The notes: generated by a model not told the origin, from the letters alone. Positions 48,367 to 58,684 are shown, counted from the stretch's first letter. The stretch: 64,000 bases of DNA from Lysobacteraceae bacterium (GCA_004297225.1 SCUI01000010.1:372001-436000); one strand, 5' to 3'. Translations and numbers: made by a program.

Positions 48367-50472
48367 TCAGAACTCGAAGCCCAGTTTCACCCAGGTGGTC
48401 CGCCCCGGCTCGTCGATCCGCACCGGCATTGCCGGATAGCCGAAGTCGGCGTTGCCGGCCAGGTTGAGGTGCTCGCTGTAGGCGCGGTCGAACAGGTTGT
48501 CGACACCCGCGGTGAGCTGCACGCCGTCGCGCAGCTGCACGCCGGCGTTCAGTGCCAGCGTGGCGAAGCCGGGACTCGGGCCGAGATCGCGCCCGACGAC
48601 GTTGCCCTGGTCGATGGCGATGCGCGTTTGCGCACGTACCGCACGCAGCAGCGCGCCGGCGCTCCACCGCCCCTGTGCCCAGGCCGCGGTGATGCGCGCC
48701 TCGGCCGGCGTCATCTGCGGCAGCGGCGTACCGTCGTCCGTATTCGCGCCCCAGGCCCAGGCGGTCGTCGCACCCAGGGTCCATGCCGGCGTTGGCCGGA
48801 ACTCCACGCCCGCTTCGGCGCCATGGATGCGCGCGTCCACGTTGGACGCCTGGCTGGTCACGCTGGTCATCCCGGCCGGCTGGTAGCGGAACAGGATGAA
48901 GTCGTCGATGCGGCCGGCATACGCGGAGACCCAGGCGTCCATCCGCGCGCCGCGATACTGCGCGCCCAGGTCCAGCTGCGTGGTCCGTTCCGGATCGACG
49001 CCCGCGAACGCATTGCTCGCACCGGCGGGGCCGGCCTCGGGCGAGAACAGCTCCCAGTAATCGGGCATGCGCTCGACATGCCCCAGGCCGGCGTACCAGC
49101 CGAAGCCGGTGCCGACGATGTCCTTCTCGAAGCGCGCGAATCCGCCCGGAAGTGTTTCGCGCCGCTGCTGGCCGAAGGTGGGGTTCGGCTTCGGCATCAT
49201 CTTGCCTACCGTGGCGCGCTCGTCGTCGACGGTGGCGCGGTCCACGCGTGCGCCGGCGACGATGCGCTGCCCCGGCGCGAGCGTCCAGGTGGCTTCGCCG
49301 AAGACGCCGGTGTTGCGGAACTCTGCATCGGTGGCCCAGGCAACGTCCTTGTAGGCATCCACGCCGCGCGCCTTGCGTGCGCGATGAACGCTGTCCTGGC
49401 TGTCCAGGCCGGCCACCAGCTCGATCGCGTCCCACTCGAACGTGGCGGCGATGCGCCCGCCTTCGGTGCGGCGCTCCACGTTCGAGGCCATCGGCATCGG
49501 CATCGGCCCGGACGGATTGGGCGTGCGCAGGCTGTAGTTGTCCATCACGTGGTCGGCGACGTTCTGGTACGCGTTGGCCTCGAACTTGCGCAGCACGCCG
49601 TCGAACGCGCGCTCGGCGCGCAGGCCCAGGCTGTCGCGGCGGAACTGCGCGCCATCCATGCTGCGCCCGGCGTAACGCGCGACGCCGTCGCCGGCGCCTG
49701 CCGTCAGTTCCACCAGGGTATCGGCATCCGGCGTCCAGCCCAGCGCCAAGTCGCCGTTCCATTTCTTCCACGCCGAAGGCACGCGCGTGCCATTGCCGCT
49801 GGCGTAGTCGCCGGCTTCGGAACGATTGGCGCTGAGCCGGGCGTAGCCGGCAGTGGCACCAACGGTGGCGTCCAGCACCTGGTCGTTGCGGCCGGCATTG
49901 CCGCCCAGCACGCTGCCGCGAACGCGCGCGCCCGGTTGCTCGAAACGTGGCGTGTCGCGGTCGAAACGCACGGTGCCGGCCGAGGCACCCGGCCCCCACA
50001 GCACGGTCTGCGGACCCTTCACCACCTCCAGCCGGTCGTAGGTTTCCGGACCGACATACGACAACGGGTTATCCATGCGCGACGGGCAGGCGCCGGGCAT
50101 CGCGCCGCCATTGGTCAGCAGGTTCAGGCGCGAACCGAACATGCCGCGCAGCACCGGGTCGCCGTTGGTGCCGCCGTTGCGCAGCGCGGAGAACCCGGGA
50201 ATGGTCTTCAGGTAATCGGCGCCGTCGCTGGCGGGTACCGGTTGCCGCGGCAGGCGCGGATCGAGGGTGAAGGTGAGCGGTTGCACGGGCGAGGCGGTGA
50301 CGACGACGCGGGCGAGCGTGGTGGTGACCACGTCGGCTTCATTCTGCGCAAGCTCGGAGGGTTCTGCGGCATGCGCCGGATGGCACGCGGCCGCGGCAAG
50401 CAATGCAACGGCAATGGCGCACGCAAGCGTGCAGCGCGACGGGACCGCCGTCGCGGGCAATGCGATGATCAT
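48367..50472 (-). CDS. oprC: TonB-dependent copper receptor, OprC type
   Basis: A 701-residue outer-membrane receptor with a signal peptide (ending PAHA), a plug domain and a 22-strand barrel ending in a terminal GFEF. The plug contains GMFGSRLNLLTNGGAMPG followed by ACPSRMD, where C-x3-M matches the copper-binding CxxxM motif of Pseudomonas OprC. Met-rich loops (PMPMPMASN, GKMMPKPNP) also fit copper. GGAG lies 6 bases from the ATG. It is downstream of a DUF2946 gene, a pairing often seen with such receptors. Confidence 0.9.
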   Translation of the reverse strand: MIIALPATAVPSRCTLACAIAVALLAAAACHPAHAAEPSELAQNEADVVTTTLARVVVTASPVQPLTFTLDPRLPRQPVPASDGADYLKTIPGFSALRNGGTNGDPVLRGMFGSRLNLLTNGGAMPGACPSRMDNPLSYVGPETYDRLEVVKGPQTVLWGPGASAGTVRFDRDTPRFEQPGARVRGSVLGGNAGRNDQVLDATVGATAGYARLSANRSEAGDYASGNGTRVPSAWKKWNGDLALGWTPDADTLVELTAGAGDGVARYAGRSMDGAQFRRDSLGLRAERAFDGVLRKFEANAYQNVADHVMDNYSLRTPNPSGPMPMPMASNVERRTEGGRIAATFEWDAIELVAGLDSQDSVHRARKARGVDAYKDVAWATDAEFRNTGVFGEATWTLAPGQRIVAGARVDRATVDDERATVGKMMPKPNPTFGQQRRETLPGGFARFEKDIVGTGFGWYAGLGHVERMPDYWELFSPEAGPAGASNAFAGVDPERTTQLDLGAQYRGARMDAWVSAYAGRIDDFILFRYQPAGMTSVTSQASNVDARIHGAEAGVEFRPTPAWTLGATTAWAWGANTDDGTPLPQMTPAEARITAAWAQGRWSAGALLRAVRAQTRIAIDQGNVVGRDLGPSPGFATLALNAGVQLRDGVQLTAGVDNLFDRAYSEHLNLAGNADFGYPAMPVRIDEPGRTTWVKLGFEF

Positions 50473-50532
50473 GTTGGCTCCAGGTCACAAGGGCGCGGCA
50501 AGCGGCCGCGCAGGGCAATCAACGCTTGTGGC

Positions 50533-50961
50533 TCAGGAGAACGAGGGAGGGGCCTGCCCGCCGAGACCGCGCACGTTACGCCATGCCGCGGCGTGGATGG
50601 CGTACTCGCCGGGATGCGGCGCGGCGGCGATCGGGCCCGGCAGCACGCCGGGCGTCGGCACGAACAAGGCCGGGGGGGCGACCAGGGTGCAGTAGCCGCA
50701 GGCCGGGTCGTCCGGATGCGGACCCGGCATGCCGGGATGTTCGCCGTGCGCCGGGTGTTCCGCGGCTTCCGGCAGCACCGCCACCGCGTCCTGCAGGTGC
50801 CCGGACACGCACATCGGCGCGGCCTGCATCGCCACTTCCGCCGGCATCGCGGCTTCGGGCGCCGCCACGGTGCGGCTGATCGTCGGCGCGACCGCCATCA
50901 GCATCGCGGCGGCCAGGGCGAGCCGCGACATCAGGCGCCGGAAGGGCGAATGGACGATCAC
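50533..50961 (-). CDS. DUF2946-like exported protein upstream of the copper receptor
   Basis: About 142 residues from GTG 50961, beginning VIVHSPFRRLMSRLALAAAMLMAVAP as a signal or anchor segment. The rest is rich in His, Met, Ala and Pro (AAPMCVSGHL, HPAHGEHPGMPGPHPDDPACGYC), with a CxxC-like ACGYC. DUF2946 proteins commonly precede copper receptors, and the His/Met content suggests copper binding. A longer frame to 51009 is open but unsupported. Confidence 0.75.
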   Translation of the reverse strand: MIVHSPFRRLMSRLALAAAMLMAVAPTISRTVAAPEAAMPAEVAMQAAPMCVSGHLQDAVAVLPEAAEHPAHGEHPGMPGPHPDDPACGYCTLVAPPALFVPTPGVLPGPIAAAPHPGEYAIHAAAWRNVRGLGGQAPPSFS

Positions 50962-51007
50962 GGCGCGGATTCTACGTGGGGCGCGGGGCGACGACTTGAC
51001 GTGGCTC

Positions 51008-51064
51008 AAGCCGGCCTTGGGTCGGCTCCAGGCAAAAGCGTCGCGGCTCGCGCCGCTCCCACAA
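51008..51064. repeat. REP-like palindromes upstream of the DUF2946-oprC genes
   Basis: A degenerate palindrome AGCCGGCCTTGGGTCGGCT (51010-51028, without GTAG) is followed at about 51037-51064 by a second family: on the minus strand TTGTGGGAGCGGCGCGAGC and CGCGACGC. The latter unit recurs inside surf1 at about 59451-59479. It sits between the DUF2946 start and the putA end. Confidence 0.7.
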
Positions 51065-51077
51065 GGAGGCGGTGACG

Positions 51078-54000
51078 CTACTCGCCGAGAGTCAGCAGCG
51101 ACGCATTACCGCCCGCCGCGGTGGTATTGATCGTCACTGTCTTCTCGGTGGCGAACCGCGCGAGGTAATGCGGGCCACCGGCCTTCGGGCCGGTGCCGGA
51201 CAGGCCCTGGCCGCCGAACGGCTGCACGCCGACCACCGCGCCGATCTGGTTGCGGTTGACGTAGAGGTTACCGACCTTGGCGCGCTGGACGATGCGGTCG
51301 ACGGTCTCGTCGATGCGCGAATGCACGCCGAGCGTGAGCCCGTAGCCGGTGGCGTTGATCGCGTCGACCACCTGGTCGAGCTCATCGGCCTTCCAGCGCA
51401 GCACGTGCAGGGCGGGGCCGAAGTTCTCGCGGGTGAGCTGCGATAGCGACTGCAGCTCCCACGCGCTCGGCGCGAAGAAGGTGCCGTGCGCGGTCGCTTC
51501 CGGATCCAGCGTCGCGCGCGCGATCAGCTTGCCTTCGGTCGCCATGCGCGCGGCGTGCTCGTCGAGCATGCACAGCGCATCCTTGTCGATGACCGGGCCG
51601 ACGTCGGTGGACAGCTGGCCCGGATCGCCGACCTTCAGCTCGGCCATGGCACCGGCGAGCATGTGCACCACCTTGTCGGCGATGTCCTCCTGCACGTACA
51701 GCACGCGCGCGGCCGAGCAGCGCTGGCCGGCGGAGGTGAAGGCGGAGGCGAGCGCGTCCTTGACCAGCTGCTCCGGCAGCGCCGAGGAATCGCCGATCAG
51801 TGCATTCTGGCCGCCGGTCTCGGCAATCAGCACCGCGATCGGACCGGCTTCGCGGCCGGCGAGCGCACGATTGATCGCACGCGCGGTGTCGGTGGAGCCG
51901 GTGAACGCAACGCCGGCCACGCGCGGATCCGAAGTCAGCGCTGCACCCACCGTGGCGCCATCGCCCGGCAGGAACTGCAGCACCGCTTCCGGCACGCCGG
52001 CCTCGTGCAGAAGCTTCACCGCGTAGTAGCCGGTGAGGTTGGTCTGCTCGGCCGGCTTGGCGATCACGCTGTTGCCGGCCGCCAGCGCCGCGGCGACCTG
52101 GCCGCTGAAGATCGCCAGCGGGAAGTTCCAGGGGCTGATGCATGCGAACACGCCGCGGCCGCCGAGCTGCAGGGTGTTGGATTCGCCGGTCGGGCCGGGC
52201 ATCTGCTCCGGCGCGCCGAACATCGCGCGCGCCTGTCCGGCGTAGTAGCGCAGGAAGTCCACGGCCTCGCGAACCTCGGCGACGCCGTCGGCCAGCGTCT
52301 TGCCGGCTTCGCGCGTGCACAGCGCCATGAACGCGGGCATGCGCTGTTCCATCAGGTCCGCGGCGCGCTCCAGGATCACCGCGCGCGAGGCGGCGGGCAG
52401 CGCGTCCCACGCCGGCTGCGCGGCCACGGCATTCGCCAGCGCCTGCTGCACGGTCGCGGCATCGGCCGGCTGCCACTGGCCGACGACCTGGCGGCGGTCG
52501 GCAGGGTTGGTGACGTCGATGAAGTCCGAAGACGGCTTCGCGCCCGGCACCAGCGGCAGCGCGCGCCAGTCGTTGCGCGTGGCCGCGTTCACCTGCTCGG
52601 CCAGCGCACGCAGCGAGTCGTCGTTGGAAAGGTTGATGCCCATGGAGTTGTCTCGTTCAAGGCCGAAGCTGCGATAGATGTCGCGCGGCAAGGGAATGCG
52701 GGGATGCGGGATCGTTTCGAACTGTTCCACGACCTCGACCGGGTCGCGCACCAGGTCCTCGATCGCCACGCTCTCGTCGGTGATGCGGTTGACGAAGCTG
52801 GAGTTGGCGCCGTTCTCGAGCAGGCGCCGCACCAGGTAGGGCAGCAGGTCCTCGTGCGAGCCGACCGGCGCATACACGCGGCAGGGCACGTTCAAGCGGT
52901 CCGCCGGGATGACTTCGGCGTAGAGGTCGTCGCCCATGCCGTGCAGCCTCTGGAACTCGAAGGGGCGCCCGGCCGCCAGCCGGTGCACCGCGGCGATGGT
53001 CTGCGCGTTGTGCGTGGCGAACATCGGGTACACCGCATCGCCCGCCTCGAACAGTCGCCGCGCGTTGCCGAGGTAGCTGACGTCGGTGTTCGGCTTGCGC
53101 GTGTACACCGGATAGCCCGGCAGGCCCTCCACCTGCGCGCGCTTGATCTCGCTGTCCCAGTAGGCGCCCTTGACCAGGCGCACCGGGATGCGGCGGCCGT
53201 GCTCGCGCGCCAGTGCCGCGATCCAGTCGATCACGAACGGCGCGCGCTTCTGGTAGGCCTGCACGACGATGCCGAAGCCGTTCCAGCCGGCCAGCGACGG
53301 ATCGGTCCAGGCAGCGGCGATGACGTCGAGCGACAGTTCCAGCCGGTCGGCTTCCTCGGCGTCGATGGTCATGCCGATGTGGTGCCGCTTCGCGCGCCGG
53401 GCCAGGTCCAGCACGCGCGGCGCAAGCTCGGCCAGCACCCGCGCGCGCTTGGCGTGCTCGTAACGCGGATGCAGCGCGGAGAGCTTGACCGAGATCGAGG
53501 GTGCGGTGATCTCGTCGGTGAAGGATCCGGAGCCGCCGATGGCGTCGATCGCCATCCGGTACGCCTCGAGGTACCGATCGGCGTCGCCCTGGGTCAGCGC
53601 CGCCTCGCCGAGCATGTCGAAGGAGTACCGGTAGTTGGCGTGGTCGCCCTTGCGCGAACGCGCCAGCGCCTCGCCGATCGTGCGGCCCATCACGAACTGG
53701 TGGCCCATGATCTTCATCGCCTGGCGTACGGCCAGGCGGATCACCGGTTCGCCGACGCGGCCCACGAGCCGCTTGAAGGCGCCATGGACGTCGCGCTTGG
53801 TCTCGTCGGCCAGGTCCACCAGGTGGCCGGTGAGCATCAGGCCCCAGGTGGATGCGTTCACCAGCACCGAGTCCGACTGGCCCACGTGGCGCTTCCAGTC
53901 GGCCTCGCCGAGCTTGTCGCGGATCAGCTTGTCGGTGGTCTCGGTGTCCGGGATGCGCAGCAGCGCCTCCGCCACGCACATCAGCAGCACGCCTTCCTGG

Positions 54001-54284
54001 CTGCCCAGGTCGTACTGGCGCATGAAGGCTTCGATCGCGCCCTGGTCGGCGGCGCGCGCGCGAACCCGGCGCACGAGGTCGGTTGCCGTGGCCTGCACCG
54101 CGAGGCGGTCGGCGACCGGCTGCCGCGCGGCCTGCAACAGCTCGCGCACGGCCTCGGCCTCGTCGCGTGCCCAGGCCGCGGTGATCGCGGCACGCAACGG
54201 CGACGGCGGGTCCGGGAGTTCGGGCGCAAGGATCGCGGGCGCGGCGGTGGCGCCGGCCCGGGCCGGAAGCGTTTCTGGGGTCAT
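51078..54284 (-). CDS. putA: Bifunctional proline dehydrogenase / P5C dehydrogenase (PutA, short form)
   Basis: A 1068-residue enzyme that oxidises proline to glutamate. The N-terminal half is the FAD-dependent proline dehydrogenase barrel (AEEADRLELSLDV, RLVKGAYWDSEIKRAQVEGLPGYPVYTRK); the C-terminal half is an aldehyde dehydrogenase with the glutamate in VLIAETGGQNALIGDSS and the catalytic cysteine in SAGQRCSAARVLYV. The N-terminal ribbon-helix-helix DNA-binding domain of E. coli PutA (1320 aa) is absent, so it should not repress its own operon. It is followed downstream by a REP-like element. Confidence 0.96.
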   Translation of the reverse strand: MTPETLPARAGATAAPAILAPELPDPPSPLRAAITAAWARDEAEAVRELLQAARQPVADRLAVQATATDLVRRVRARAADQGAIEAFMRQYDLGSQEGVLLMCVAEALLRIPDTETTDKLIRDKLGEADWKRHVGQSDSVLVNASTWGLMLTGHLVDLADETKRDVHGAFKRLVGRVGEPVIRLAVRQAMKIMGHQFVMGRTIGEALARSRKGDHANYRYSFDMLGEAALTQGDADRYLEAYRMAIDAIGGSGSFTDEITAPSISVKLSALHPRYEHAKRARVLAELAPRVLDLARRAKRHHIGMTIDAEEADRLELSLDVIAAAWTDPSLAGWNGFGIVVQAYQKRAPFVIDWIAALAREHGRRIPVRLVKGAYWDSEIKRAQVEGLPGYPVYTRKPNTDVSYLGNARRLFEAGDAVYPMFATHNAQTIAAVHRLAAGRPFEFQRLHGMGDDLYAEVIPADRLNVPCRVYAPVGSHEDLLPYLVRRLLENGANSSFVNRITDESVAIEDLVRDPVEVVEQFETIPHPRIPLPRDIYRSFGLERDNSMGINLSNDDSLRALAEQVNAATRNDWRALPLVPGAKPSSDFIDVTNPADRRQVVGQWQPADAATVQQALANAVAAQPAWDALPAASRAVILERAADLMEQRMPAFMALCTREAGKTLADGVAEVREAVDFLRYYAGQARAMFGAPEQMPGPTGESNTLQLGGRGVFACISPWNFPLAIFSGQVAAALAAGNSVIAKPAEQTNLTGYYAVKLLHEAGVPEAVLQFLPGDGATVGAALTSDPRVAGVAFTGSTDTARAINRALAGREAGPIAVLIAETGGQNALIGDSSALPEQLVKDALASAFTSAGQRCSAARVLYVQEDIADKVVHMLAGAMAELKVGDPGQLSTDVGPVIDKDALCMLDEHAARMATEGKLIARATLDPEATAHGTFFAPSAWELQSLSQLTRENFGPALHVLRWKADELDQVVDAINATGYGLTLGVHSRIDETVDRIVQRAKVGNLYVNRNQIGAVVGVQPFGGQGLSGTGPKAGGPHYLARFATEKTVTINTTAAGGNASLLTLGE

Positions 54285-54352
54285 CGGCCTGCAGCACGCG
54301 GGGGAAGTGGCCCATTTTAGCGGTCGCGCAGCGGCCGCGGCACCCTCGCGGC

Positions 54353-54382
54353 TTGCCGGCCCGGCTGGGGCGGGCCTATCAT
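54353..54382 (+). promoter_or_regulatory. Possible promoter of the cytochrome oxidase cluster
   Basis: TTGCCG (54353-54358) and TATCAT (54377-54382) are 18 bases apart, about 140 bases upstream of the coxB ATG, in the 238-base gap after the putA start. The -35 is weak, so this is tentative. The remainder of the gap shows no other element. Confidence 0.35.
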
Positions 54383-54522
54383 TCTGGAGCTTCCGTGACC
54401 GTCAGCTGCGGTTCACGGCGCGATCGCATCCGATTCCACCTGGCATGCAACGACCCCGGTCGGCCGGCCAGGCAACGCGCGCGACCGTCCAATCCTTATC
54501 TATTGAAGTGGGGCCCGTACTG

Positions 54523-55419
54523 ATGAAAGCCGGTCGTTTGAAGCAAGGGCGAGTGGGGAAGGCGCTGCTGGGCCTGGCGGCCATGGCGCTGCCGATGCTG
54601 GCTTGGGCCCAGGCCGCCACGGCCCCCGCGACCGCCGCCGATGCGGAGCCCGCCGCGACCGTGCCCTGGCAGCTGAACCTGCATCCCGGCGTGACCCAGA
54701 CCTCGCAGGCCGCCTACGACGCGCACATGTTCGCGGTCTGGGTGTGCGTGGCGATCGGCCTGATCGTGTTCGGCGCCATGGCCGTGGCCATGTTCAGGTT
54801 CCGCAAGTCCAAGGGCGCCGTCGCCGCGGACTGGAGCCACAACACCACCGCCGAGGTCATCTGGACGATCGTCCCGATCATCATCCTGATCGTGATGGTC
54901 TGGCCGGCCACCGAGAAGCTCATCGCGCAGTACGACACCCGCGATTCCGAGCTGACGGTCAAGGTCACCGGCTACCAGTGGATGTGGAAGTACGAGATCC
55001 TCGGCGAGGGCGTCGAATTCACCAGCCGCCTGGCCAGCGACAGCAACGCGATGCGCCAGAGCGGCCAGCAGCCGACGCTGGAGTCCAACCCGAACTACCT
55101 GCTCGAGGTGGACAACCCCCTCGTGCTGCCCACCGACACCAAGATCCGCTTCGTGATCACCGCCGACGACGTCATCCATTCCTGGTGGGTGCCGGCGCTG
55201 GGCTGGAAGCAGGACGCGATCCCCGGGATCATCAACGAGGCCTGGACCGACATCCGCGTCGCCGGCACCTATCGCGGCCAGTGCGCCGAACTGTGCGGCA
55301 AGGACCACGGCTTCATGCCGATCGTGGTCAAGGCCGTGCCGAAGACCGAGTTCCGACGCTGGCTGGCCGAACACAAGGCGGCGCAGGCGCCGGCCGCCAC
55401 CGTCGCCGCCGCGCCCTGA
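54523..55419 (+). CDS. ctaC: Cytochrome c oxidase subunit II
   Basis: A 298-residue subunit of the aa3 oxidase. A signal or first helix ends near LPMLAWAQA; two membrane helices flank the start of the mature part, then the periplasmic cupredoxin domain. The CuA ligands are in HSWWVP and CAELCGKDHGFM (C-x3-C-x3-H-x2-M). No C-terminal heme c domain is present, so it is a plain subunit II. First gene of the cox cluster. Confidence 0.96.
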   Translation: MKAGRLKQGRVGKALLGLAAMALPMLAWAQAATAPATAADAEPAATVPWQLNLHPGVTQTSQAAYDAHMFAVWVCVAIGLIVFGAMAVAMFRFRKSKGAVAADWSHNTTAEVIWTIVPIIILIVMVWPATEKLIAQYDTRDSELTVKVTGYQWMWKYEILGEGVEFTSRLASDSNAMRQSGQQPTLESNPNYLLEVDNPLVLPTDTKIRFVITADDVIHSWWVPALGWKQDAIPGIINEAWTDIRVAGTYRGQCAELCGKDHGFMPIVVKAVPKTEFRRWLAEHKAAQAPAATVAAAP

Positions 55420-55475
55420 CCGCTGGCGCCCGCACGAGCGCCGCACCCTTACGCAACGCATTCTCGAGGTAGGTC

Positions 55476-57116
55476 ATGTCCACCCATTACGAAGCCACCG
55501 CCGACACCCACGCGGGCCACGACGCCCACGCCCACAAGCAGAGCTTCGTCGACCGCTGGTTCTTCTCCACGAACCACAAGGACATCGGCACGCTGTACCT
55601 GATCTTCAGCTTCGTCATGGTCATCGTCGGCGCGTTCCTGTCGGTGCTGATCCGCACCGAGCTGGCGGTGCCGGGCCTGCAGTTCGTCGAGCCGTACACG
55701 TTCAACCAGTTCACCACCATGCACGCGCTGGTGATGATCTTCGGCGCGATCATGCCGGCGTTCGTGGGCCTGGGTAACTGGATGATCCCGCTGCAGATCG
55801 GCGCTCCGGACATGGCGCTGCCGCGCATGAACAACTGGTCGTTCTGGATCCTGCCGTTCGCGTTCATCCTGCTGCTGTCCACGTTCTTCATGCCGGGCGG
55901 CGCGCCGGCCGGCGGCTGGACCATGTACCCGCCGCTGATGCTGCAGGGCGGCGCCAACGTGGCCATGACCATCTTCGCGGTGCACATGATGGGCATCAGC
56001 TCGATCATGGGCGCGATCAACATCATCGCTACCATCCTCAACATGCGCGCCCCGGGCGTGGACCTGATGAAGATGCCGCTGTTCAGCTGGTCGTGGCTGA
56101 TCACGGCGTTCCTGCTGCTGGGCGTGATGCCGGTGCTGGCGGGCGCGGTCACCATGCTGCTGACCGACAAGTTCTTCGCCACCTCGTTCTTCAACGCGGC
56201 CGGCGGCGGCGACCCGGTGATGTACCAGCACATCTTCTGGTTCTTCGGGCACCCCGAGGTCTACATCATGATCCTGCCGGCGTTCGGCATCGTCAGCGAG
56301 ATCATCCCGACGTTCTCGCGCAAGCCGCTGTTCGGCTACCAGGCGATGGTGTACGCGATCGCGGCGATCGCCTTCCTCTCGTTCATCGTGTGGGCGCACC
56401 ACATGTTCACCGTCGGCATGCCCCTGGGCGGCGAGGTGTACTTCATGTTCGCGACCATGCTGATCTCGATCCCCACCGGGGTGAAGGTGTTCAACTGGGT
56501 CAGTACCATGTGGGGCGGCTCGCTGACCTTCGAGACGCCGATGCTGTGGGCGATCGGCTTCGTGATCCTGTTCACCATCGGCGGCTTCTCCGGGCTGATG
56601 CTGGCGATCGTGCCGGCCGACTTCCAGTACCACGACACCTACTTCGTGGTCGCGCACTTCCACTACGTGCTGGTCACCGGCGCGCTGTTCGCGATCATCG
56701 GCGCCATCTACTACTGGTGGCCGAAGTGGACCGGGCGCATGTACAACGAGACACTCGGCAAGTTCCATTTCTGGTGGACGATGGTATTCGTCAACCTGGT
56801 GTTCTTCCCGCAGCACTTCCTCGGCCTTGCCGGCATGCCGCGCCGCATCCCGGACTACAACGTGGTGTTCGCCGACTGGAACCTGATCGCCTCGATCGGC
56901 GCCTTCGGCATGTTCATCACCCCGTTCCTGATGTTCTACATCCTGTGGAGCTCCAAGCGGAACGGACCGATCGCCGCGGCACGGGCCTGGGAAGGCGCGC
57001 GTGGCCTGGAATGGACCGTGCCCTCGCCGGCGCCGCACCACACCTTCACCACGCCGCCGGTGATCGGCCCGGGCGACCTGGCGCACGGCGACTTCGTGCA
57101 GAAGGACTACGAGTAA
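55476..57116 (+). CDS. ctaD: Cytochrome c oxidase subunit I
   Basis: A 546-residue, 12-helix heme-copper oxidase subunit. Ligands are visible: the heme a histidines (HALVMIF near residue 80 and HFHYVL), CuB histidines (HPEVYI with the cross-linked tyrosine, and WAHHMFTVG). The D-channel start and K-channel residues fit an A-type proton pump. AGGT precedes the ATG. It is 56 bases after ctaC. Confidence 0.97.
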   Translation: MSTHYEATADTHAGHDAHAHKQSFVDRWFFSTNHKDIGTLYLIFSFVMVIVGAFLSVLIRTELAVPGLQFVEPYTFNQFTTMHALVMIFGAIMPAFVGLGNWMIPLQIGAPDMALPRMNNWSFWILPFAFILLLSTFFMPGGAPAGGWTMYPPLMLQGGANVAMTIFAVHMMGISSIMGAINIIATILNMRAPGVDLMKMPLFSWSWLITAFLLLGVMPVLAGAVTMLLTDKFFATSFFNAAGGGDPVMYQHIFWFFGHPEVYIMILPAFGIVSEIIPTFSRKPLFGYQAMVYAIAAIAFLSFIVWAHHMFTVGMPLGGEVYFMFATMLISIPTGVKVFNWVSTMWGGSLTFETPMLWAIGFVILFTIGGFSGLMLAIVPADFQYHDTYFVVAHFHYVLVTGALFAIIGAIYYWWPKWTGRMYNETLGKFHFWWTMVFVNLVFFPQHFLGLAGMPRRIPDYNVVFADWNLIASIGAFGMFITPFLMFYILWSSKRNGPIAAARAWEGARGLEWTVPSPAPHHTFTTPPVIGPGDLAHGDFVQKDYE

Positions 57117-57123
57117 GGACCTG

Positions 57124-57690
57124 ATGGGCGAGCACACGCCATCGCCGGACAAGCGCGGCAGCAGCGGGCTGGTGAAGCTGCTGGGCGTCGCTCTGGGCGC
57201 GTTCGCCTTCACCTTCGCGCTGGTGCCGCTGTATCGCATCGCCTGCGAGAAGGTGTTCGGCGTGCGCCTGGAGCAGGGTCCGGCGGAGGCGTCGGCGAAG
57301 GCGCATGACGCCAAGGCCGATCGCTGGGTGACGGTGCAGTTCGACGGCGGCGTGAATTCGAAGCTGCCGTGGGCGTTCAATCCCGAGCAGGCCACGATGC
57401 GGGTGCGGCCGGGCGTGCAGTACGAGGCGCTGTACTTCGCCCGCAACGACGGCGATCGCGCCATCGTCGGCAACGCCGTGCCATCGGTGGCGCCGGCGCG
57501 TGCCTCGGCCTACTTCAGCAAGACCGAATGCTTCTGCTTCACCGCGCAGGAACTGCAGCCCGGCGAATCCCGCGACATGCCGGTGCGCTTCATCGTGGAT
57601 CCGGACCTGCCGGACAACATCCACACCTTGACGCTGTCCTACACCTTCTTCAAGAACGAATCGCAGACCGACGCGCTCGGCGCGTCCTGA
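57124..57690 (+). CDS. ctaG: Cytochrome c oxidase assembly protein CtaG/Cox11
   Basis: A 188-residue membrane-anchored copper chaperone that loads CuB of subunit I. One N-terminal helix precedes the periplasmic beta domain; the copper motif CFCF is in KTECFCFTAQEL. It begins 7 bases after ctaD. Confidence 0.93.
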   Translation: MGEHTPSPDKRGSSGLVKLLGVALGAFAFTFALVPLYRIACEKVFGVRLEQGPAEASAKAHDAKADRWVTVQFDGGVNSKLPWAFNPEQATMRVRPGVQYEALYFARNDGDRAIVGNAVPSVAPARASAYFSKTECFCFTAQELQPGESRDMPVRFIVDPDLPDNIHTLTLSYTFFKNESQTDALGAS

Positions 57691-57718
57691 TCCTCGCAAC
57701 GCAACCCGGAAGACCGAC

Positions 57719-58615
57719 ATGGCCCAAGCCCCCAGTACCGACGCCCACGCCGCGCACGATCCGAACGTCTATTTCGTGCCGCATTCGAGCCGTTGGCCCC
57801 TGTACGCCTCGGTGGCGCTGTTCATCACCATGGTCGGCTTCTCCGGCTGGCTGAACGAGGCGGCCTGGGGCCGCATCGTCTTCTTCATCGGCATCGCCGG
57901 CCTGGTCGGGATCCTGTTCAAGTGGTTCGCCGACGTCATCACCGAGTCGGTGCGCGGCTACTACAACAAGCAGGTGGACGGCTCGTTCCGGATGGGGATG
58001 ATCTGGTTCATCTTCTCCGAGGTGATGTTCTTCGCCGCGTTCTTCGGCGCGCTGTTCTACGCCCGCCAGTTCGCGATGCCGTGGCTGACCGGCGAAGGCG
58101 ACGGCGTCATGACCAACTCGCTGCTGTGGCCGGGCTTCGCGGCCGGCTGGCCGAGCAACGGCCCGGGCGAGATCGGCGGTACCTTCCAGACGATCCCGGC
58201 CTGGGGCCTGCCGCTGGTCAACACCCTGATCCTGCTGACCTCGGGCGTCACCGTCACCATCGCCCACCACGCGCTGAAGGCCGGCCAGCGGCAGAAGCTG
58301 CTGGTGTTCCTGGGCCTGACGGTACTGCTGGGCGCGACCTTCCTGTTCTTCCAGGCGGAGGAGTACATCCACGCCTACAGCGAGCTCAACCTGACCCTGG
58401 GTTCGGGCATCTACGGTTCCACCTTCTTCATGCTCACCGGCTTCCACGGCGCCCACGTCACCCTGGGCACGATCATGCTGGCGGTGATCTGGTTCCGCTG
58501 CCTGAAAGGCCACTTCACCGGCGAAGACCATTTCGCGTTCGAAGCCGTGGCCTGGTACTGGCACTTCGTCGACGTGGTCTGGCTGGGGCTGTTCCTGTTC
58601 GTCTACGTGCTTTAA
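57719..58615 (+). CDS. ctaE: Cytochrome c oxidase subunit III
   Basis: A 298-residue seven-helix subunit. The conserved FFAAFFGALFYAR, HHALKAG, FFQAEEYIHAY, and C-terminal GFHGAHVTLGT and YWHFVDVVWLGLF blocks are present. It closes the rightward run ctaC-D-G-E; the convergent DUF2909 gene follows across a GTAG element. Confidence 0.96.
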   Translation: MAQAPSTDAHAAHDPNVYFVPHSSRWPLYASVALFITMVGFSGWLNEAAWGRIVFFIGIAGLVGILFKWFADVITESVRGYYNKQVDGSFRMGMIWFIFSEVMFFAAFFGALFYARQFAMPWLTGEGDGVMTNSLLWPGFAAGWPSNGPGEIGGTFQTIPAWGLPLVNTLILLTSGVTVTIAHHALKAGQRQKLLVFLGLTVLLGATFLFFQAEEYIHAYSELNLTLGSGIYGSTFFMLTGFHGAHVTLGTIMLAVIWFRCLKGHFTGEDHFAFEAVAWYWHFVDVVWLGLFLFVYVL

Positions 58616-58623
58616 GGGCAAGA

Positions 58624-58678
58624 GCGGGAACGGGGAACAGGGAACAGGGAACCGTAGGGCCGAGCCATGCTCGGCTTC
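58624..58678. repeat. Heptamer run and SMAG-like palindrome
   Basis: GGGGAAC/GGGAACA units (58624-58651) are followed by GTAG and a variant palindrome GGCCGAGC-CATG-CTCGGCTT (58654-58678) between the convergent ctaE and DUF2909 genes. Confidence 0.7.
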
Positions 58679-58684
58679 CAGGCC

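Noticed and set aside
51486-54320. Long plus-strand open frame opposite putA
   Set aside because: putA has complete catalytic motifs on the minus strand; the antisense translation shows no domain.
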